A DNA stretch of 64,000 nt from Sandaracinus amylolyticus (GCF_021631985.1 NZ_CP070225.1:10664001-10728000); one strand, 5' to 3'; numbered from the stretch's first letter, positions 24,892 to 33,915 are shown. Notes: a model not told the origin generated them from the sequence alone. Numbers and translations: made by a program.

Positions 24892-25803
24892 GTGATCACC
24901 GTGAATCGTGGAACGAACTTCGGACGGCTCGCGGCGCTGCCGCGCCTCGTGAGCATCGCGGCGCTGCTCGCGCTCGCGGGCTGTGGTGGGCAGGACGAGC
25001 CGAGCTTCCGGCCCTCGCGCGTCGCGGCGGAGGACCGCGAGCAGCGCGACGAGCAGGTGCCCGCGCGCGAGCGGCCCGTGCAGATCGAGGGCCCGGCGCG
25101 ACCCGAAGGCGCGCCGCCGGTCGTCGAGGTGCAGGCCCAGCCCCAGGCGGCGATCGATCCGCGCCTCATGAACCCCTCGCAGCTCACCGAGCGTGCGCCC
25201 GACGTGTTCGTCGCGGAGCTCGACACCACCGAGGGCCCGATCCGCATCGAGGTGCACCGCGACTGGGCGCCGAACGGCGCGGACCGCTTCTACAACCTCG
25301 TGCGCGCCGGGTTCTTCGGCGACGTCGCGTTCTTCCGCGTCATCGACGGCTTCATGGCGCAGGGCGGCATCCACGGGAACCCGACGGTCGCGGCCGCGTG
25401 GCAGCGCGCGAACATCCCCGACGATCCGGTCGTGCAGCACAACACGCGCGGCATGGTGAGCTACGCGATGGCGGGCCCCGGCTCGCGCACCACGCAGTTC
25501 TTCATCAACCTCGTCGACAACTCGCGGCTCGACGGGATGGGCTTCGCGCCCTTCGGTCGCGTGCTCGACATGGCGACCGTCGATCGCCTCTACAGCGGCT
25601 ACGGCGAGGGCGCGCCGAGCGGTCGTGGCCCGGCCCAGGCGCGCATCCAGCGCGAGGGCAACACCTACTTGCGCGCGGACTTCCCGGAGCTCGACTACAT
25701 CCGCAGCGCGCGCATCGCGGAGGGCGCGGGCGCGCGCCCGGCAGGCTCCGTTCCCGGGGCGCCGGGCGCTGCCCGGCGCGCTGAAGGCTCGCCGGCGCGA
25801 TGA
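24892..25803 (+). CDS. Cyclophilin-type peptidyl-prolyl isomerase, lipoprotein
   Basis: A 303-residue protein starting at a GTG, with a lipobox ALAGC (Cys31) and a charged Pro/Arg/Glu linker to about residue 95. The cyclophilin domain spans about 110-275: TTEGPIRIEVHRDWAPN, NLVRAGFFGDVAFFRVIDGFMAQGG is represented in order, then GMVSYAMAGPGSRTTQFFINL, where FFINL and the Gln match the active-site strand. It would fold periplasmic or surface proteins. The C-terminal tail is low complexity (Ala/Gly/Pro). The stop overlaps the next gene by four bases (ATGA). Confidence 0.87.
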   Translation: MITVNRGTNFGRLAALPRLVSIAALLALAGCGGQDEPSFRPSRVAAEDREQRDEQVPARERPVQIEGPARPEGAPPVVEVQAQPQAAIDPRLMNPSQLTERAPDVFVAELDTTEGPIRIEVHRDWAPNGADRFYNLVRAGFFGDVAFFRVIDGFMAQGGIHGNPTVAAAWQRANIPDDPVVQHNTRGMVSYAMAGPGSRTTQFFINLVDNSRLDGMGFAPFGRVLDMATVDRLYSGYGEGAPSGRGPAQARIQREGNTYLRADFPELDYIRSARIAEGAGARPAGSVPGAPGAARRAEGSPAR

Positions 25804-26417
25804 TCACGGTGCTGCTCGTCGCGCTCGCGCTCGTGGGGCTGCTCGCTGCGGCCTACGGCGCGGTGCGCTTCGAGCAGCATCGACGCCTGCGCGACGAGCG
25901 CACGCGCTGGGAGGACCTCGCGCTCCTGCTCGACGCGGAGCTGCGGGTCGGCGAGGACGGACGGCTCTCGCTCCACGGCGAGCAGGACGACGCGACCTGG
26001 ATCCTGCGTGCTTCGGGCTCGGAGCTCGCCGACGACACGGCGAGCGCGCGAGCGCTGCTCGAGGTGACCTTCGACGCCGCGGATCGGCTCGCGCCGGCGA
26101 TCGTGTGGCGCGAGCCGCCGGAGGACGCGGGCGAGCTCGAGCGCGTCGGCACCGAGGAGTTCCGCACGGTGTTCGAGGTCGAGCAGGGCAGCGTGCCCGC
26201 GGGATGCGTGCGCTGGATCGAGGATCGCGAGATCCAGGATCTGCTCCTCGCGAGCGGTGCGTTCGCGGCGATGGTGCGCGCGCAGGATCCGCGCAGGCCG
26301 ACGATCGCGATGGTGCTCGATCAAGTGGACCTCGATGCCGTGCGGCTCGCGATCGAGTGGGCCTCGCGCATGAGCCGCATCGCCCGCGAGGGCATCGCGG
26401 CCACCCCGCCTCATTGA
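25800..26417 (+). CDS. Single-pass membrane protein of unknown function
   Basis: A 205-residue protein with one N-terminal hydrophobic helix (MITVLLVALALVGLLAAAYG) and a soluble acidic domain carrying several Trp (TRWEDLALLLDAEL, DDATWILRASG, PAIVWREPP). No known domain recognised. The ATG overlaps the cyclophilin stop (ATGA), so both are likely translated together and may act in the same compartment. The stop lies inside the inverted repeat at 26415-26440 shared with the convergent gene. Confidence 0.65.
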   Translation: MITVLLVALALVGLLAAAYGAVRFEQHRRLRDERTRWEDLALLLDAELRVGEDGRLSLHGEQDDATWILRASGSELADDTASARALLEVTFDAADRLAPAIVWREPPEDAGELERVGTEEFRTVFEVEQGSVPAGCVRWIEDREIQDLLLASGAFAAMVRAQDPRRPTIAMVLDQVDLDAVRLAIEWASRMSRIAREGIAATPPH

Positions 26418-26440
26418 GCTCTCCCCGCCCCTCGAGCTCA
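26415..26440. terminator. Inverted repeat spanning two convergent stop codons
   Basis: TGAGCTC at 26415-26421 and GAGCTCA at 26434-26440 pair across a 12-base C-rich loop. The dyad includes both stop codons of the convergent genes, so a hairpin would form at the 3' end of each transcript. No T-run follows. Confidence 0.35.
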
Positions 26441-27691
26441 CCAGCGCAACGTCACGCGGTGGGGCGCGAGGGGCTCGGACGGCGGTGAGCCGAGCTGGCC
26501 GTGATCGTTCGCGCCCCAGCACCAGAGCTCGTTCGTGAGCGTCGTGGCGCAGGTGTGGGCGCCGCCGCATGCGAGCGCGGTGATCTGGGTGGGCCCTTCG
26601 ACGCGACGGGGCGAGAGGGCGCCTTCGCTCGGCGGTGCGCCGGACTGGCCGCGATCGTTGGAGCCCCAACAAACGACGCCGAGCTGGTCGACCGCGCAGG
26701 TGTGCGACGCGCCGTACGACACGATGCCGTCGTCGACCCGCACCTCGCCGCCCACGCAGACCCGCGAAGGGGTCTGGAGCTCGAAGGGGACGCGCACCCG
26801 CGCGTCGGGCGTCTCCTCGCCGGGCGGGACGCCGAGCTCGCCGTGATCGTTCTCGCCCCAGCACTCGACGGCCGACTCGTGGTCCCTCCCGTCGAACGGG
26901 ATCGCGCACGCGTGGGTCGCACCGAGCGCGGAGATCCCGCGATCCGCGAGCGGCTCGGGGTGCGGTGCCTCGCGCCACGCGCCGTCCTCCCACGGCCCCT
27001 CGGGCGGCACGCCGCCCCAGCACCACGTCTGCTCGCGCACTTCGTCGGGATCGAACACGCCGGTGCACGTCCGGAACCCGCCCACGTGCACGACGCCGAC
27101 CCACGCGTGCTGGGCCACCGGGAGCTCGATCGCGACCGGCTCGGGCGCGGCCACGCCGAACCGGGCTCCATCCCACGCGCCACTGCACATCACCTGACGC
27201 TGCGGAGTGTGCGTCTCGTCGAACGTGTCCTGGGTCCAGCACTGATGGAGCGTGCCAGTCTGGATTCCGTTCCACACACCGTCGCTGCGCGACACGAGAC
27301 GCGGGCTCGGCGCGCCACCCACGATGTCCGCGCGCCCCCAGCAGATCGGATATCCCCAGTACGTGGCGCAGGTGTGCGCCATGCCCGCGGAGAAGCTCGG
27401 CAGTCCGCCGGGAGAATCCACCCGTTGATCGACCGGCCCCATCGCGGCGATCACGTCGCGGAGCTCGGGGCGCGACTGGCCATGGGCGTTGTCGCCGAAG
27501 CACAGCGCGTCCTCGCCCACGACGATGCAGGTGTGACGCTGCCCCGTCGCGAGCTGGCCGAGCACGCACTCGGTCTCCTCGCCACAGACGATCTCCCCGG
27601 GGCCCGCGTCGTGCTGCGGAGTCGGATTGTTCAGCTCGAAGCTGCAGCCCAGCGCGAGCGTCGTGAGCAAGAGTGTCGGAGTTCGCAGCAT
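26438..27691 (-). CDS. RCC1/BLIP-II-type repeat lipoprotein
   Basis: A 417-residue protein with a lipoprotein signal (LLLTTLALGC, Cys16). The mature part carries RCC1-like beta-propeller repeats with the recurring pattern HTCA...VxCWGxNDxGQxG: CWGENDHGELG, CWGSNDRGQSG and CWGANDHGQLG are clear, with more diverged copies earlier. Such Cys-containing RCC1 repeat lipoproteins are abundant in myxobacteria; their ligands are unknown. The start lies five bases after the stop of the TonB-dependent receptor gene, so the pair probably forms an operon and this protein may sit on the surface beside the receptor. Confidence 0.82.
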   Translation of the reverse strand: MLRTPTLLLTTLALGCSFELNNPTPQHDAGPGEIVCGEETECVLGQLATGQRHTCIVVGEDALCFGDNAHGQSRPELRDVIAAMGPVDQRVDSPGGLPSFSAGMAHTCATYWGYPICWGRADIVGGAPSPRLVSRSDGVWNGIQTGTLHQCWTQDTFDETHTPQRQVMCSGAWDGARFGVAAPEPVAIELPVAQHAWVGVVHVGGFRTCTGVFDPDEVREQTWCWGGVPPEGPWEDGAWREAPHPEPLADRGISALGATHACAIPFDGRDHESAVECWGENDHGELGVPPGEETPDARVRVPFELQTPSRVCVGGEVRVDDGIVSYGASHTCAVDQLGVVCWGSNDRGQSGAPPSEGALSPRRVEGPTQITALACGGAHTCATTLTNELWCWGANDHGQLGSPPSEPLAPHRVTLRW

Positions 27692-27696
27692 GGCAG

Positions 27697-29985
27697 TCAG
27701 AGCTCGATTCGCAGGCCGAGGTTCGGGCCGACGATCGGCGGCGTCTTCTGTTGTCGGCAGTCGGTGGGAGGGCCGGTGTCGTCGTTCGTGCAGGAGAGCG
27801 CGATCGGCTCCTCGGAGAAGCTCGCGTTGAGCCAGTCGAGCGACACGCGCATGCGGCCCCACCCCGCGTCCCACGCGTACGAGAGCTGGACGTCGAGGCG
27901 CGCGTAGGCGTCGAGCTCGCGCTCGAGGCGCTGCGTCGCGCCGACGTCGTCCCGGTAGAACACGCCGCGCGGCGCGCCGCTGCGCACCAGCAGGCGCACG
28001 CCCGCGTGGAAGCCCTCGACGACGTGCCACTGCACGACGGTGTTGAGCAGGTGCCGCACGTCGTAGCTCGGACGCATCGCGATCCCCGCGATCTCCTCGA
28101 CCTCGTTCCAGGCGAGCGTGTAGCTGACCCATCCGCTCACCGGGATCTCGTTCGAGGGCGGCATCCGCACGAAGAGCTCGCCGCCCCACGACGTGCCGTT
28201 GGTGCGCGGCACTCCGTCGATCCGCTGGCATCCACCGCCCGGGCGCGCGCAGACCTCCTGCGTGCTCGCCGCGAGCAGGAAGAAGTCGACGAACGCCAGC
28301 GCCTCGTAGCGATGCGCGAAGAGCTGGAGCTCCGCCTCGAAGAGCGGGTGCTCGTAGCGCGCGCCGACCTCCGCCTGATAGGCGGTCTGGAGGCCGCGCA
28401 GCATCGGCACGTCGGCCACGCCCGGCAGCGGCACCAGGAACGTCGCGGGCTGTCGCACGATCGCGCCCCCGACGTGGAGCTCGAGCGCGTCGAGCACGCG
28501 CGCGGTCACCCGCAGCCGCGGATCGATCGCGCCGGTCGCGTAGCTTCCCGCGGTCCAGAGATCGAAGCGACCACCGACCTCGATCGACCAGGTGGGATCG
28601 ATCGCCCAGATCAGCTCGGCGAACGCGCCCGACGTGCTGCGCACCGCGCTCGTCGAGAACACGCCGTCGTATCGGAAGGGATCGAAGGTGTCGACGTTGG
28701 CGGGGGGCACCGAGCGTCCGAACGAGCCGATCGCGTCGGCGCCGATGCGCAGCCGCACCGGCCCCTCCACCAGCGCGAGCCAGAGGCGCGGGCCGATCGT
28801 GGTCGCGGCGATCGCGAGCGAGAGCGCGTTCGGATCGTCGGTGCCGATCGAGCTCTCCTCGAACCCGGCGCGGAGCGCGAGGCCCAGCTCCGCGCCCGCG
28901 CCGATCCTGCGCACGAAGCGCAGCTCGCCGCGATGGAACTGCACCGTCGTCGTCGTGGTGGTCTCGTCGCTGCGCAGCACGAGCTGATCGAACGAGCCGA
29001 TCCACACGAGGCGCAGCTCTTCGCGCGACGAGAGCGGGATGCGACCGCGGAGCTGGTAGTCGCCGTAGAAGAGCTCCGCCTCGTCGGTGATCAGCGAGAG
29101 CACGAGCCCCGGATACCCGATGCGCAGCGCGCCCATGATCTCGCCTCCGAGGAGCGGCGTCTCGACGTACCCGTTGGCGTCGAGCAGGCGGAGCTCGACC
29201 TCGCCGGCGACCCGATCGACGTCGCGCGCCTCGGGCCCCTCGCCGACGATCACGCCGCCGAGGTGACGCCCGTAGCGCGCCGGCGCGACGCCCGCGTGCA
29301 GGCGCACCGGGCCGAGCATGCGCGGATGGATCACCGCGGGCCCGATGCCGAGATGGAAGAGCATCGGGAGCGGCAGGTCGTCGTAGACGTAGAGCGAGCT
29401 CGCGGGCGGCGCGCCGCGCACGTAGACGTAGGGCACGCCGGTGGCGACCGGGGTCACGCCGGGCATCGCCTCGAGCGCGCGGAAGGGATCGCCGAACGCC
29501 CCGGGGACGTCGCGGATCTCGGCGAGCTCGAAGCGACGGGTGCCCGCGGGCAAGGGAGCGCGGGCGCGCGCGGAGAAGAGCGGCTCGCTCGATGGGACGG
29601 GCTCGACCGCCGGCTCGGCCTCGGGCTCGTCGGGCCCGTCGGGCCGCGGCGCTTCGACCTCCGGAGGGCGCGCTCGCAGCACGACGCGGGTGCGCGCGGC
29701 GACCACGCGATCACCGACGCGCGCCGGCTCGAAGCGCGCCCGCGCGATCACGTCGCGCGCCGCGTCGCACACGCTCGCGTCGTGAGCGCAGCCCTCGAGC
29801 TGCGCGCTGCCGTCGATCGCGACGACCACCACCAGCTCGAGCTCCGAGACCGCGGCGCCGTCGGGCAAGACCAGCTCGGGGAGCTCGAGCACCCGTGGTG
29901 GGACGCGGGTCTCCTGCGCGCTCGCGGGCGAGGCGAGCGCGACGACCGAGGCGAGCGCGCAGAGCACGAGCGATCGGAGCGGCAC
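27697..29985 (-). CDS. TonB-dependent receptor with an N-terminal TonB-C-like domain
   Basis: A 762-residue outer-membrane protein. The GTG at 29985 follows AAGG and opens a signal peptide (LVLCALASVVALASPASA). Residues ~30-110 resemble a TonB C-terminal domain (ELELVVVVAIDGSAQLEGC, VIARARFEPARVGDRVV). Residues ~150-260 are the plug (FRALEAMPGVTPVATGVPYV, YVRGAPPASSLYVYDDLPLP), and the rest is a long beta-barrel ending in NLGLRIEL. It would import or sense a ligand using TonB energy. Having the TonB-C-like fold on the receptor itself is a Myxococcota peculiarity. The substrate is unknown. Confidence 0.83.
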   Translation of the reverse strand: MPLRSLVLCALASVVALASPASAQETRVPPRVLELPELVLPDGAAVSELELVVVVAIDGSAQLEGCAHDASVCDAARDVIARARFEPARVGDRVVAARTRVVLRARPPEVEAPRPDGPDEPEAEPAVEPVPSSEPLFSARARAPLPAGTRRFELAEIRDVPGAFGDPFRALEAMPGVTPVATGVPYVYVRGAPPASSLYVYDDLPLPMLFHLGIGPAVIHPRMLGPVRLHAGVAPARYGRHLGGVIVGEGPEARDVDRVAGEVELRLLDANGYVETPLLGGEIMGALRIGYPGLVLSLITDEAELFYGDYQLRGRIPLSSREELRLVWIGSFDQLVLRSDETTTTTTVQFHRGELRFVRRIGAGAELGLALRAGFEESSIGTDDPNALSLAIAATTIGPRLWLALVEGPVRLRIGADAIGSFGRSVPPANVDTFDPFRYDGVFSTSAVRSTSGAFAELIWAIDPTWSIEVGGRFDLWTAGSYATGAIDPRLRVTARVLDALELHVGGAIVRQPATFLVPLPGVADVPMLRGLQTAYQAEVGARYEHPLFEAELQLFAHRYEALAFVDFFLLAASTQEVCARPGGGCQRIDGVPRTNGTSWGGELFVRMPPSNEIPVSGWVSYTLAWNEVEEIAGIAMRPSYDVRHLLNTVVQWHVVEGFHAGVRLLVRSGAPRGVFYRDDVGATQRLERELDAYARLDVQLSYAWDAGWGRMRVSLDWLNASFSEEPIALSCTNDDTGPPTDCRQQKTPPIVGPNLGLRIEL

Positions 29986-30121
29986 GGGGCCTTGGTGGCC
30001 GGCACCCCGCTCCGCGTTGCATGGAATTTCGCGCGACACCTTTCGCGACATCGGCCCGCGTGATAGCCGAGCCTCGATGCGCCGGGGTGGGGCCCGGCGC
30101 GCGATCAGGAGGGGCAGAGCG

Positions 30122-30856
30122 ATGACCAAGGGTGTCGCGGACTGGTACACACCGCGGATCGCCAAGCGTGCGGAGCTTGCGCGCGCGCTGAAGGCGAAGG
30201 GGAGCGCGTGGCTGCGGGGCGCGCGGCTGACCGAGGCGGATCTCGACGAGATCATCCGGCACGGCGACGAGGCCAAGGCGGCGGATCGCGAGCAGCAGGC
30301 GCAGCTCGCCGAGCACCACGTCGAGCGCGCGGGGCGCGCGCGCAGCGCGGCGGACGTCACGGAGCGCGAGGACGATCTCGCGGCGACGCTGCCCGCGGTG
30401 GCGCACGACCTCCAGGTCGCGGGCCACCGCGAGGACGCGACGTTCCTCGCGAAGCTCTCGTTCGCCCGCTACCGCATGCGCACCCACGACGTCCCGGTGG
30501 AGCCGACGACCGAGTCCGAGGCGACGACGATCCGCAAGATCGAGCGCGTCGAGCGGAGCGACGTTCCGACGCGCGCCGAGGGCCTCGCGGCGCTGTGCGA
30601 GACGCTGGCGTCGCGGCCCCGGATCGTCCGCGCGCTCGGCGCGCGCGGGCTCGACGCCGCGGCGCTGCGTGCGCTCGGCGAGGACGCGGCCGAGGTCGCG
30701 GCGAGCGGGCGCAACTCGCCGCGCGCCGCGGAGGCCACGGCGCGCGAGGCGGCGGCGGTGCGCGCCCAGAAGGTGAAGTGGTCGGCCCTCCGCGGGCTGA
30801 TCCGCCGCGCGTGCCGCGACGATCGCGAGCTCGGCGCGCTGCTCGCCGACTGCTGA
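30122..30856 (+). CDS. Helical protein of unknown function
   Basis: A 244-residue soluble protein, almost entirely Ala/Arg/Glu-rich helix (for example SRPRIVRALGARGLDAAALRA in essence), with no signal peptide. The AGGAGG seven to fourteen bases before the ATG at 30122 is the strongest ribosome-binding site in this part, which fixes the start. The segment DATFLAKLSFARYRMRTHDV is its only aromatic-containing region. I recognise no family. It is divergent from the TonB receptor and followed by a tandem-repeat region. Confidence 0.62.
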   Translation: MTKGVADWYTPRIAKRAELARALKAKGSAWLRGARLTEADLDEIIRHGDEAKAADREQQAQLAEHHVERAGRARSAADVTEREDDLAATLPAVAHDLQVAGHREDATFLAKLSFARYRMRTHDVPVEPTTESEATTIRKIERVERSDVPTRAEGLAALCETLASRPRIVRALGARGLDAAALRALGEDAAEVAASGRNSPRAAEATAREAAAVRAQKVKWSALRGLIRRACRDDRELGALLADC

Positions 30857-30869
30857 CGTCTCGATCCTG

Positions 30870-30936
30870 GGACTGCGCCGGAATCTCCAATCGTTCCGCA
30901 CACTCGAAGCGGTCGAAAAGAGGGGCGGCGCAGTCC
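30870..30936. repeat. 10-bp inverted repeat bordering the tandem array
   Basis: GGACTGCGCC at 30870-30879 and GGCGCAGTCC at 30927-30936 are perfect inverted copies 47 bases apart, just downstream of the 30122 gene and directly before the tandem array. They could end the upstream transcript as a long-loop hairpin or mark the border of the array. Confidence 0.45.
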
Positions 30937-30937
30937 G

Positions 30938-31192
30938 GAAGAGCCCCTGCGGAGTCGCGAAGAGCCCCGACGGAGTCGGAACGAGCACCTTCGCGGTCGG
31001 AAGAAGGGGTCGCGCCGATCGGGAGAAGGGGTCGCGCCCGGCGCGGGAGCCCCTTCGTGCCGGCGAGCAGGGGTCGCGTCGGTGGCGAAGAGCCCCTGGG
31101 CGATGGGAAGTACGGGTCGCGCCGGCCGCGAAGAGGCCCTGCGCGATCGGAAGTACGGGTCGCGTCGATCGCGAAGAGCCCCTGCGCGATCG
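30938..31192. repeat. Degenerate 21-22 bp tandem array (43-bp composite unit at its 3' end)
   Basis: About twelve imperfect units of 20-23 bases starting GAAG or similar and ending in GATCG or GTCG. Two alternating types are clearest at the right end: GAAGAGCCCCTGCGCGATCG, and a 23-base type beginning GAAGTACGGGTCGCG. Together they make 43-base composites at 31087-31129, 31130-31172 and a partial third at 31173-31192. The array fills most of the 370-base gap before the lipoprotein gene at 31227. Units are contiguous with no spacers, so it is not a CRISPR. Long frames on both strands here are repeat artefacts. Confidence 0.75.
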
Positions 31193-31226
31193 GTCGCGTC
31201 GCACGAGCCGTGGGAGGATGGCGCCG

Positions 31227-32552
31227 ATGCGACGTGGATGGCTCTCGGTCGTGACGCTCGCCGTGCTGGCGTGTGGCGGGGAGACCGGGGCCGTCGAGCC
31301 AGTGAGCCCTGGTGAGGCCGCGCCGGCTCGCGCGGTGACGCCCGACCCCGAGGTCGAGGCCGCGACCGCCTGGGCCCGCGCGGCACCCGGGCGAGACGAT
31401 GCGGCGGTGCAGGTCGTCGAGCGCAGCGGCGCGGGAGACGCGCTGCGGCTGCACGTGATCGCGTGCGACGGCGACGTGACCCTCGACACCTGGCTCGCGC
31501 GATCCTGGCCGCGCACCTCGGAGCCGCACTGGGACGTCGCGGCGCTCGTGGCGGCGGTGCAGCGCGCACACGTCGACACCCTGCTCGGCTCGGGCGGGCG
31601 CAGGCTCGTGACGATCGACGGCGCGACGTGGGTGTGCCCCGACGCCGAGGCGGCGCCGTGTCTCGAGCTCGCCGCGCCGCGCCGCGCGAGCTCGCTCTGG
31701 TGTGACCGCGGTGGCGCGGCGTGCACGATGTGGCTCGACGGCGACGCTGGGCGCCTCGAGACGTGGCGGCTCGAGGACGAGCGTCGGAGACGGACCGGGA
31801 GCGCGCTCCAGGGGGTCGTGCATCCGGCGCGCGGCGGGATGCGCGCCGAGCGCGGGCGCTGGGAGACGCTCGTGCGTGCGCCGGAGCGTCCGCCTGCGCT
31901 GCGCGACGCCGCGCTGGCTCCGTCACGCGACGTCGACGACGAGCGCTGCGAGCCCACGGTGCGCTCGGTGCGCGAGGGCGACGTGGTGGTGCGCGCGGTG
32001 AGCTGCGGTGACGTTCGTCCGTGGACGACGGTCTGGTGGCCGTCGGCGCTGGTGATCACGCGCGCCGGGCGGACGACCGCGACGCCGATCTTCGACGTCG
32101 GGCTCGGACCGCCCGAGCCGCTGCGAGTGTTCGACGTCGCCGCGCTCGCCCCGGGAGCGCTCGGCGTGGTGATCGACGAGACCGACGGTGGCTCGCCATC
32201 GGGCGCATGGCGCGAGGCGCTCTGGGTGATCACCGACACGCCGCACGGGCTGCGGCACCACGCGCTGACGATCGCCGCGGGTAGCACCCTGGGCCTCGGC
32301 ACCGAGGACGAGCGAGAGGGCTACGTGGTCGCGGTCGATCGCACGCGGGCGACGCTCGAGGTGAGCGGCCCCGGCGCGGCGCGCTTCGTCGAGTGCGAGC
32401 GCTGGTCGGGCACCCACGCGCGGGTGTCGGGTCGCTGGAATGGCGAGCACCACGTCGAGCCGCTCGACGTGCAGGTGCGCTTCGACCCCGAGCGAGGCTT
32501 CGAGCTGAGCGAGGGCGACCGCGCCCAGCTCGAGCAGCGCTGCGGGATCTGA
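31227..32552 (+). CDS. Lipoprotein of unknown function
   Basis: A 441-residue protein with a lipobox (LAVLAC, Cys16). Start: GGAGG directly touches an ATG at 31218 but lies nine bases from the ATG at 31227, so the latter is chosen. The mature protein has Trp-rich beta segments (WTTVWWPSALVITRAG, EALWVITDTPHG) and scattered Cys pairs (CPDAEAAPC, CDRGGAAC). No known domain recognised. It lies directly downstream of the tandem array, which may hold its promoter. Convergent with the PAP2 phosphatase. Confidence 0.72.
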   Translation: MRRGWLSVVTLAVLACGGETGAVEPVSPGEAAPARAVTPDPEVEAATAWARAAPGRDDAAVQVVERSGAGDALRLHVIACDGDVTLDTWLARSWPRTSEPHWDVAALVAAVQRAHVDTLLGSGGRRLVTIDGATWVCPDAEAAPCLELAAPRRASSLWCDRGGAACTMWLDGDAGRLETWRLEDERRRRTGSALQGVVHPARGGMRAERGRWETLVRAPERPPALRDAALAPSRDVDDERCEPTVRSVREGDVVVRAVSCGDVRPWTTVWWPSALVITRAGRTTATPIFDVGLGPPEPLRVFDVAALAPGALGVVIDETDGGSPSGAWREALWVITDTPHGLRHHALTIAAGSTLGLGTEDEREGYVVAVDRTRATLEVSGPGAARFVECERWSGTHARVSGRWNGEHHVEPLDVQVRFDPERGFELSEGDRAQLEQRCGI

Positions 32553-32618
32553 CGCGCACCGACATCGGCGCGAACGCGAAGCGCGGCCCCGTCGCGAGGT
32601 GGCAGACGCCGCTCGAGA

Positions 32619-33140
32619 TCACCCGGCCCAGCGAGAGAACCGGTCCACTCCGAGCGCGATGAAGATCCCCAGCGTCGCGCCGAAGAGCAGGTCCGTCGGC
32701 CAGTGCACGCCTGCGTAGAGGCGCGCGAAGCACGCGAGCACCGCGATGATCGCGGCGGGCAGCCCGGCGCGCCATCCGAGGCGGTTCCAGATCCACGCCG
32801 CGCCCGCGCCGCACGCGGCGGCGGTGCCCGAGGGCATCGACCACGAGCGCGCGCCGGGCACGCTCCCGAGCACCTCGAGCTGCGCGAGGATCTCGGGGAT
32901 CGCGGTGGGGCGCGGCCGCGCGAAGAGCGGCTTGAGGAACGTCTCGGTGACGAAGAGCGCGAGCAGGAACGCGAGCAGGCCGTCGCGCGTGGTGGTCGCG
33001 ACCGCGCGCCGCCGCATGACGAGCAGCGCGACGAGGAACGCGGGATAGAGCAGGTAGCCGTGCTCTCCCAGCGGACCGAGCGCCGCGTCGAGCGCGGGCG
33101 ATCGGAGGTCGTTGATCGCGACGAGCAGCTCGGCGTCCAC
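32619..33140 (-). CDS. PAP2-superfamily membrane phosphatase
   Basis: A 173-residue membrane protein with about five or six hydrophobic helices and the three PAP2 motifs in order: KPLFARPRP (motif 1), SMPSGTAA (motif 2, normally PSGH), and RLYAGVHWPTD (motif 3, carrying the nucleophilic His and supporting Asp). The acid His of motif 2 is replaced by Thr, which may reduce or alter activity. PAP2 enzymes dephosphorylate lipid phosphates such as undecaprenyl diphosphate or phosphatidate on the outer face of the inner membrane. Divergent from the helical-repeat gene at 33181. Confidence 0.8.
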   Translation of the reverse strand: MDAELLVAINDLRSPALDAALGPLGEHGYLLYPAFLVALLVMRRRAVATTTRDGLLAFLLALFVTETFLKPLFARPRPTAIPEILAQLEVLGSVPGARSWSMPSGTAAACGAGAAWIWNRLGWRAGLPAAIIAVLACFARLYAGVHWPTDLLFGATLGIFIALGVDRFSRWAG

Positions 33141-33180
33141 GGGCGCACTCTACGCGCCCTCTCTGTGCGAGGCTCGCGCG

Positions 33181-33915
33181 ATGCACGACGAGCTCGACCG
33201 GGTCATCGCTGCCGCGCACGACGCGCTCGACGAAGGACGTCACGCCGATGCCCGAGCGATGCTCGAGGCCGCGATCGCGCGGACCGAAGGGCGCGACGAG
33301 GTGCGCGCCGAAGCGCTCGGCCTCGCGGCGATCGCGGCGCGCGCCGAGGGCCTGGAGCGCGACGCGCGATCGCTCTCCGATCGCGCCATCGCGCTCGCGT
33401 CGCAGTCTCCCGAGCTGCTCGCGGACCTGCTCGAGGATCGCGCGGAGCTCGAGCTCGCGACCCGGGCGCCGTCGAGCGCGACCTCGTTCCTCGAGCGTGC
33501 GATCGCGCTGCGCGGGTCGAGCGGCTCCGAGACCTGGCTCGCGCTCGGTGAGGCGCGCCTGCGCGCCGGCGATCTCGACGGCGCCGACGAGGCGCTGACC
33601 CACGCCGAGGCGGGCGCGCGCGACGAGGACGACGACGCGGGCATCGCGCTCGCGATCGAGCTGCGCGCCGATGTCGCGCTGGCCCGCCCCGACGCGAGCG
33701 CGGCGCTCGCCGAGTACGCCCGCGCGATCGAGGTGTGGCGCGGGCTCGACGACGAAGCGGCGGTGGTGCGCTGTCTGGTCGGTCGCGCGCGCGCGGCCGA
33801 GCTCGCCGACGACGTCGATGCGGTCGCGCAGATCCTGCGCGAGCTCGAGGCGGTCGCCGGCGACGTCGAGGGTCGCGACGAGGCGCTCGACGAGGTGCGC
33901 GCGCTCGTGCCCTGA
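33181..33915 (+). CDS. TPR-like helical repeat protein
   Basis: A 244-residue soluble, acidic protein made of helical pairs that resemble tetratricopeptide repeats, for example ALGEARLRAGDLDGADEALT and AALAEYARAIEVWRGL. No signal peptide and no other domain. The frame is open from 33112, but the ATG at 33181 gives an N terminus (MHDELDRVIAAAHDAL) that starts directly in the first helix. The role is likely protein-protein interaction; the partner is unknown. A small lipoprotein gene follows 34 bases later. Confidence 0.68.
   Translation: MHDELDRVIAAAHDALDEGRHADARAMLEAAIARTEGRDEVRAEALGLAAIAARAEGLERDARSLSDRAIALASQSPELLADLLEDRAELELATRAPSSATSFLERAIALRGSSGSETWLALGEARLRAGDLDGADEALTHAEAGARDEDDDAGIALAIELRADVALARPDASAALAEYARAIEVWRGLDDEAAVVRCLVGRARAAELADDVDAVAQILRELEAVAGDVEGRDEALDEVRALVP

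Noticed and set aside
30938-31192. CRISPR array
   Set aside because: Units are contiguous and imperfect, with no constant repeat plus unique spacers and no cas genes.
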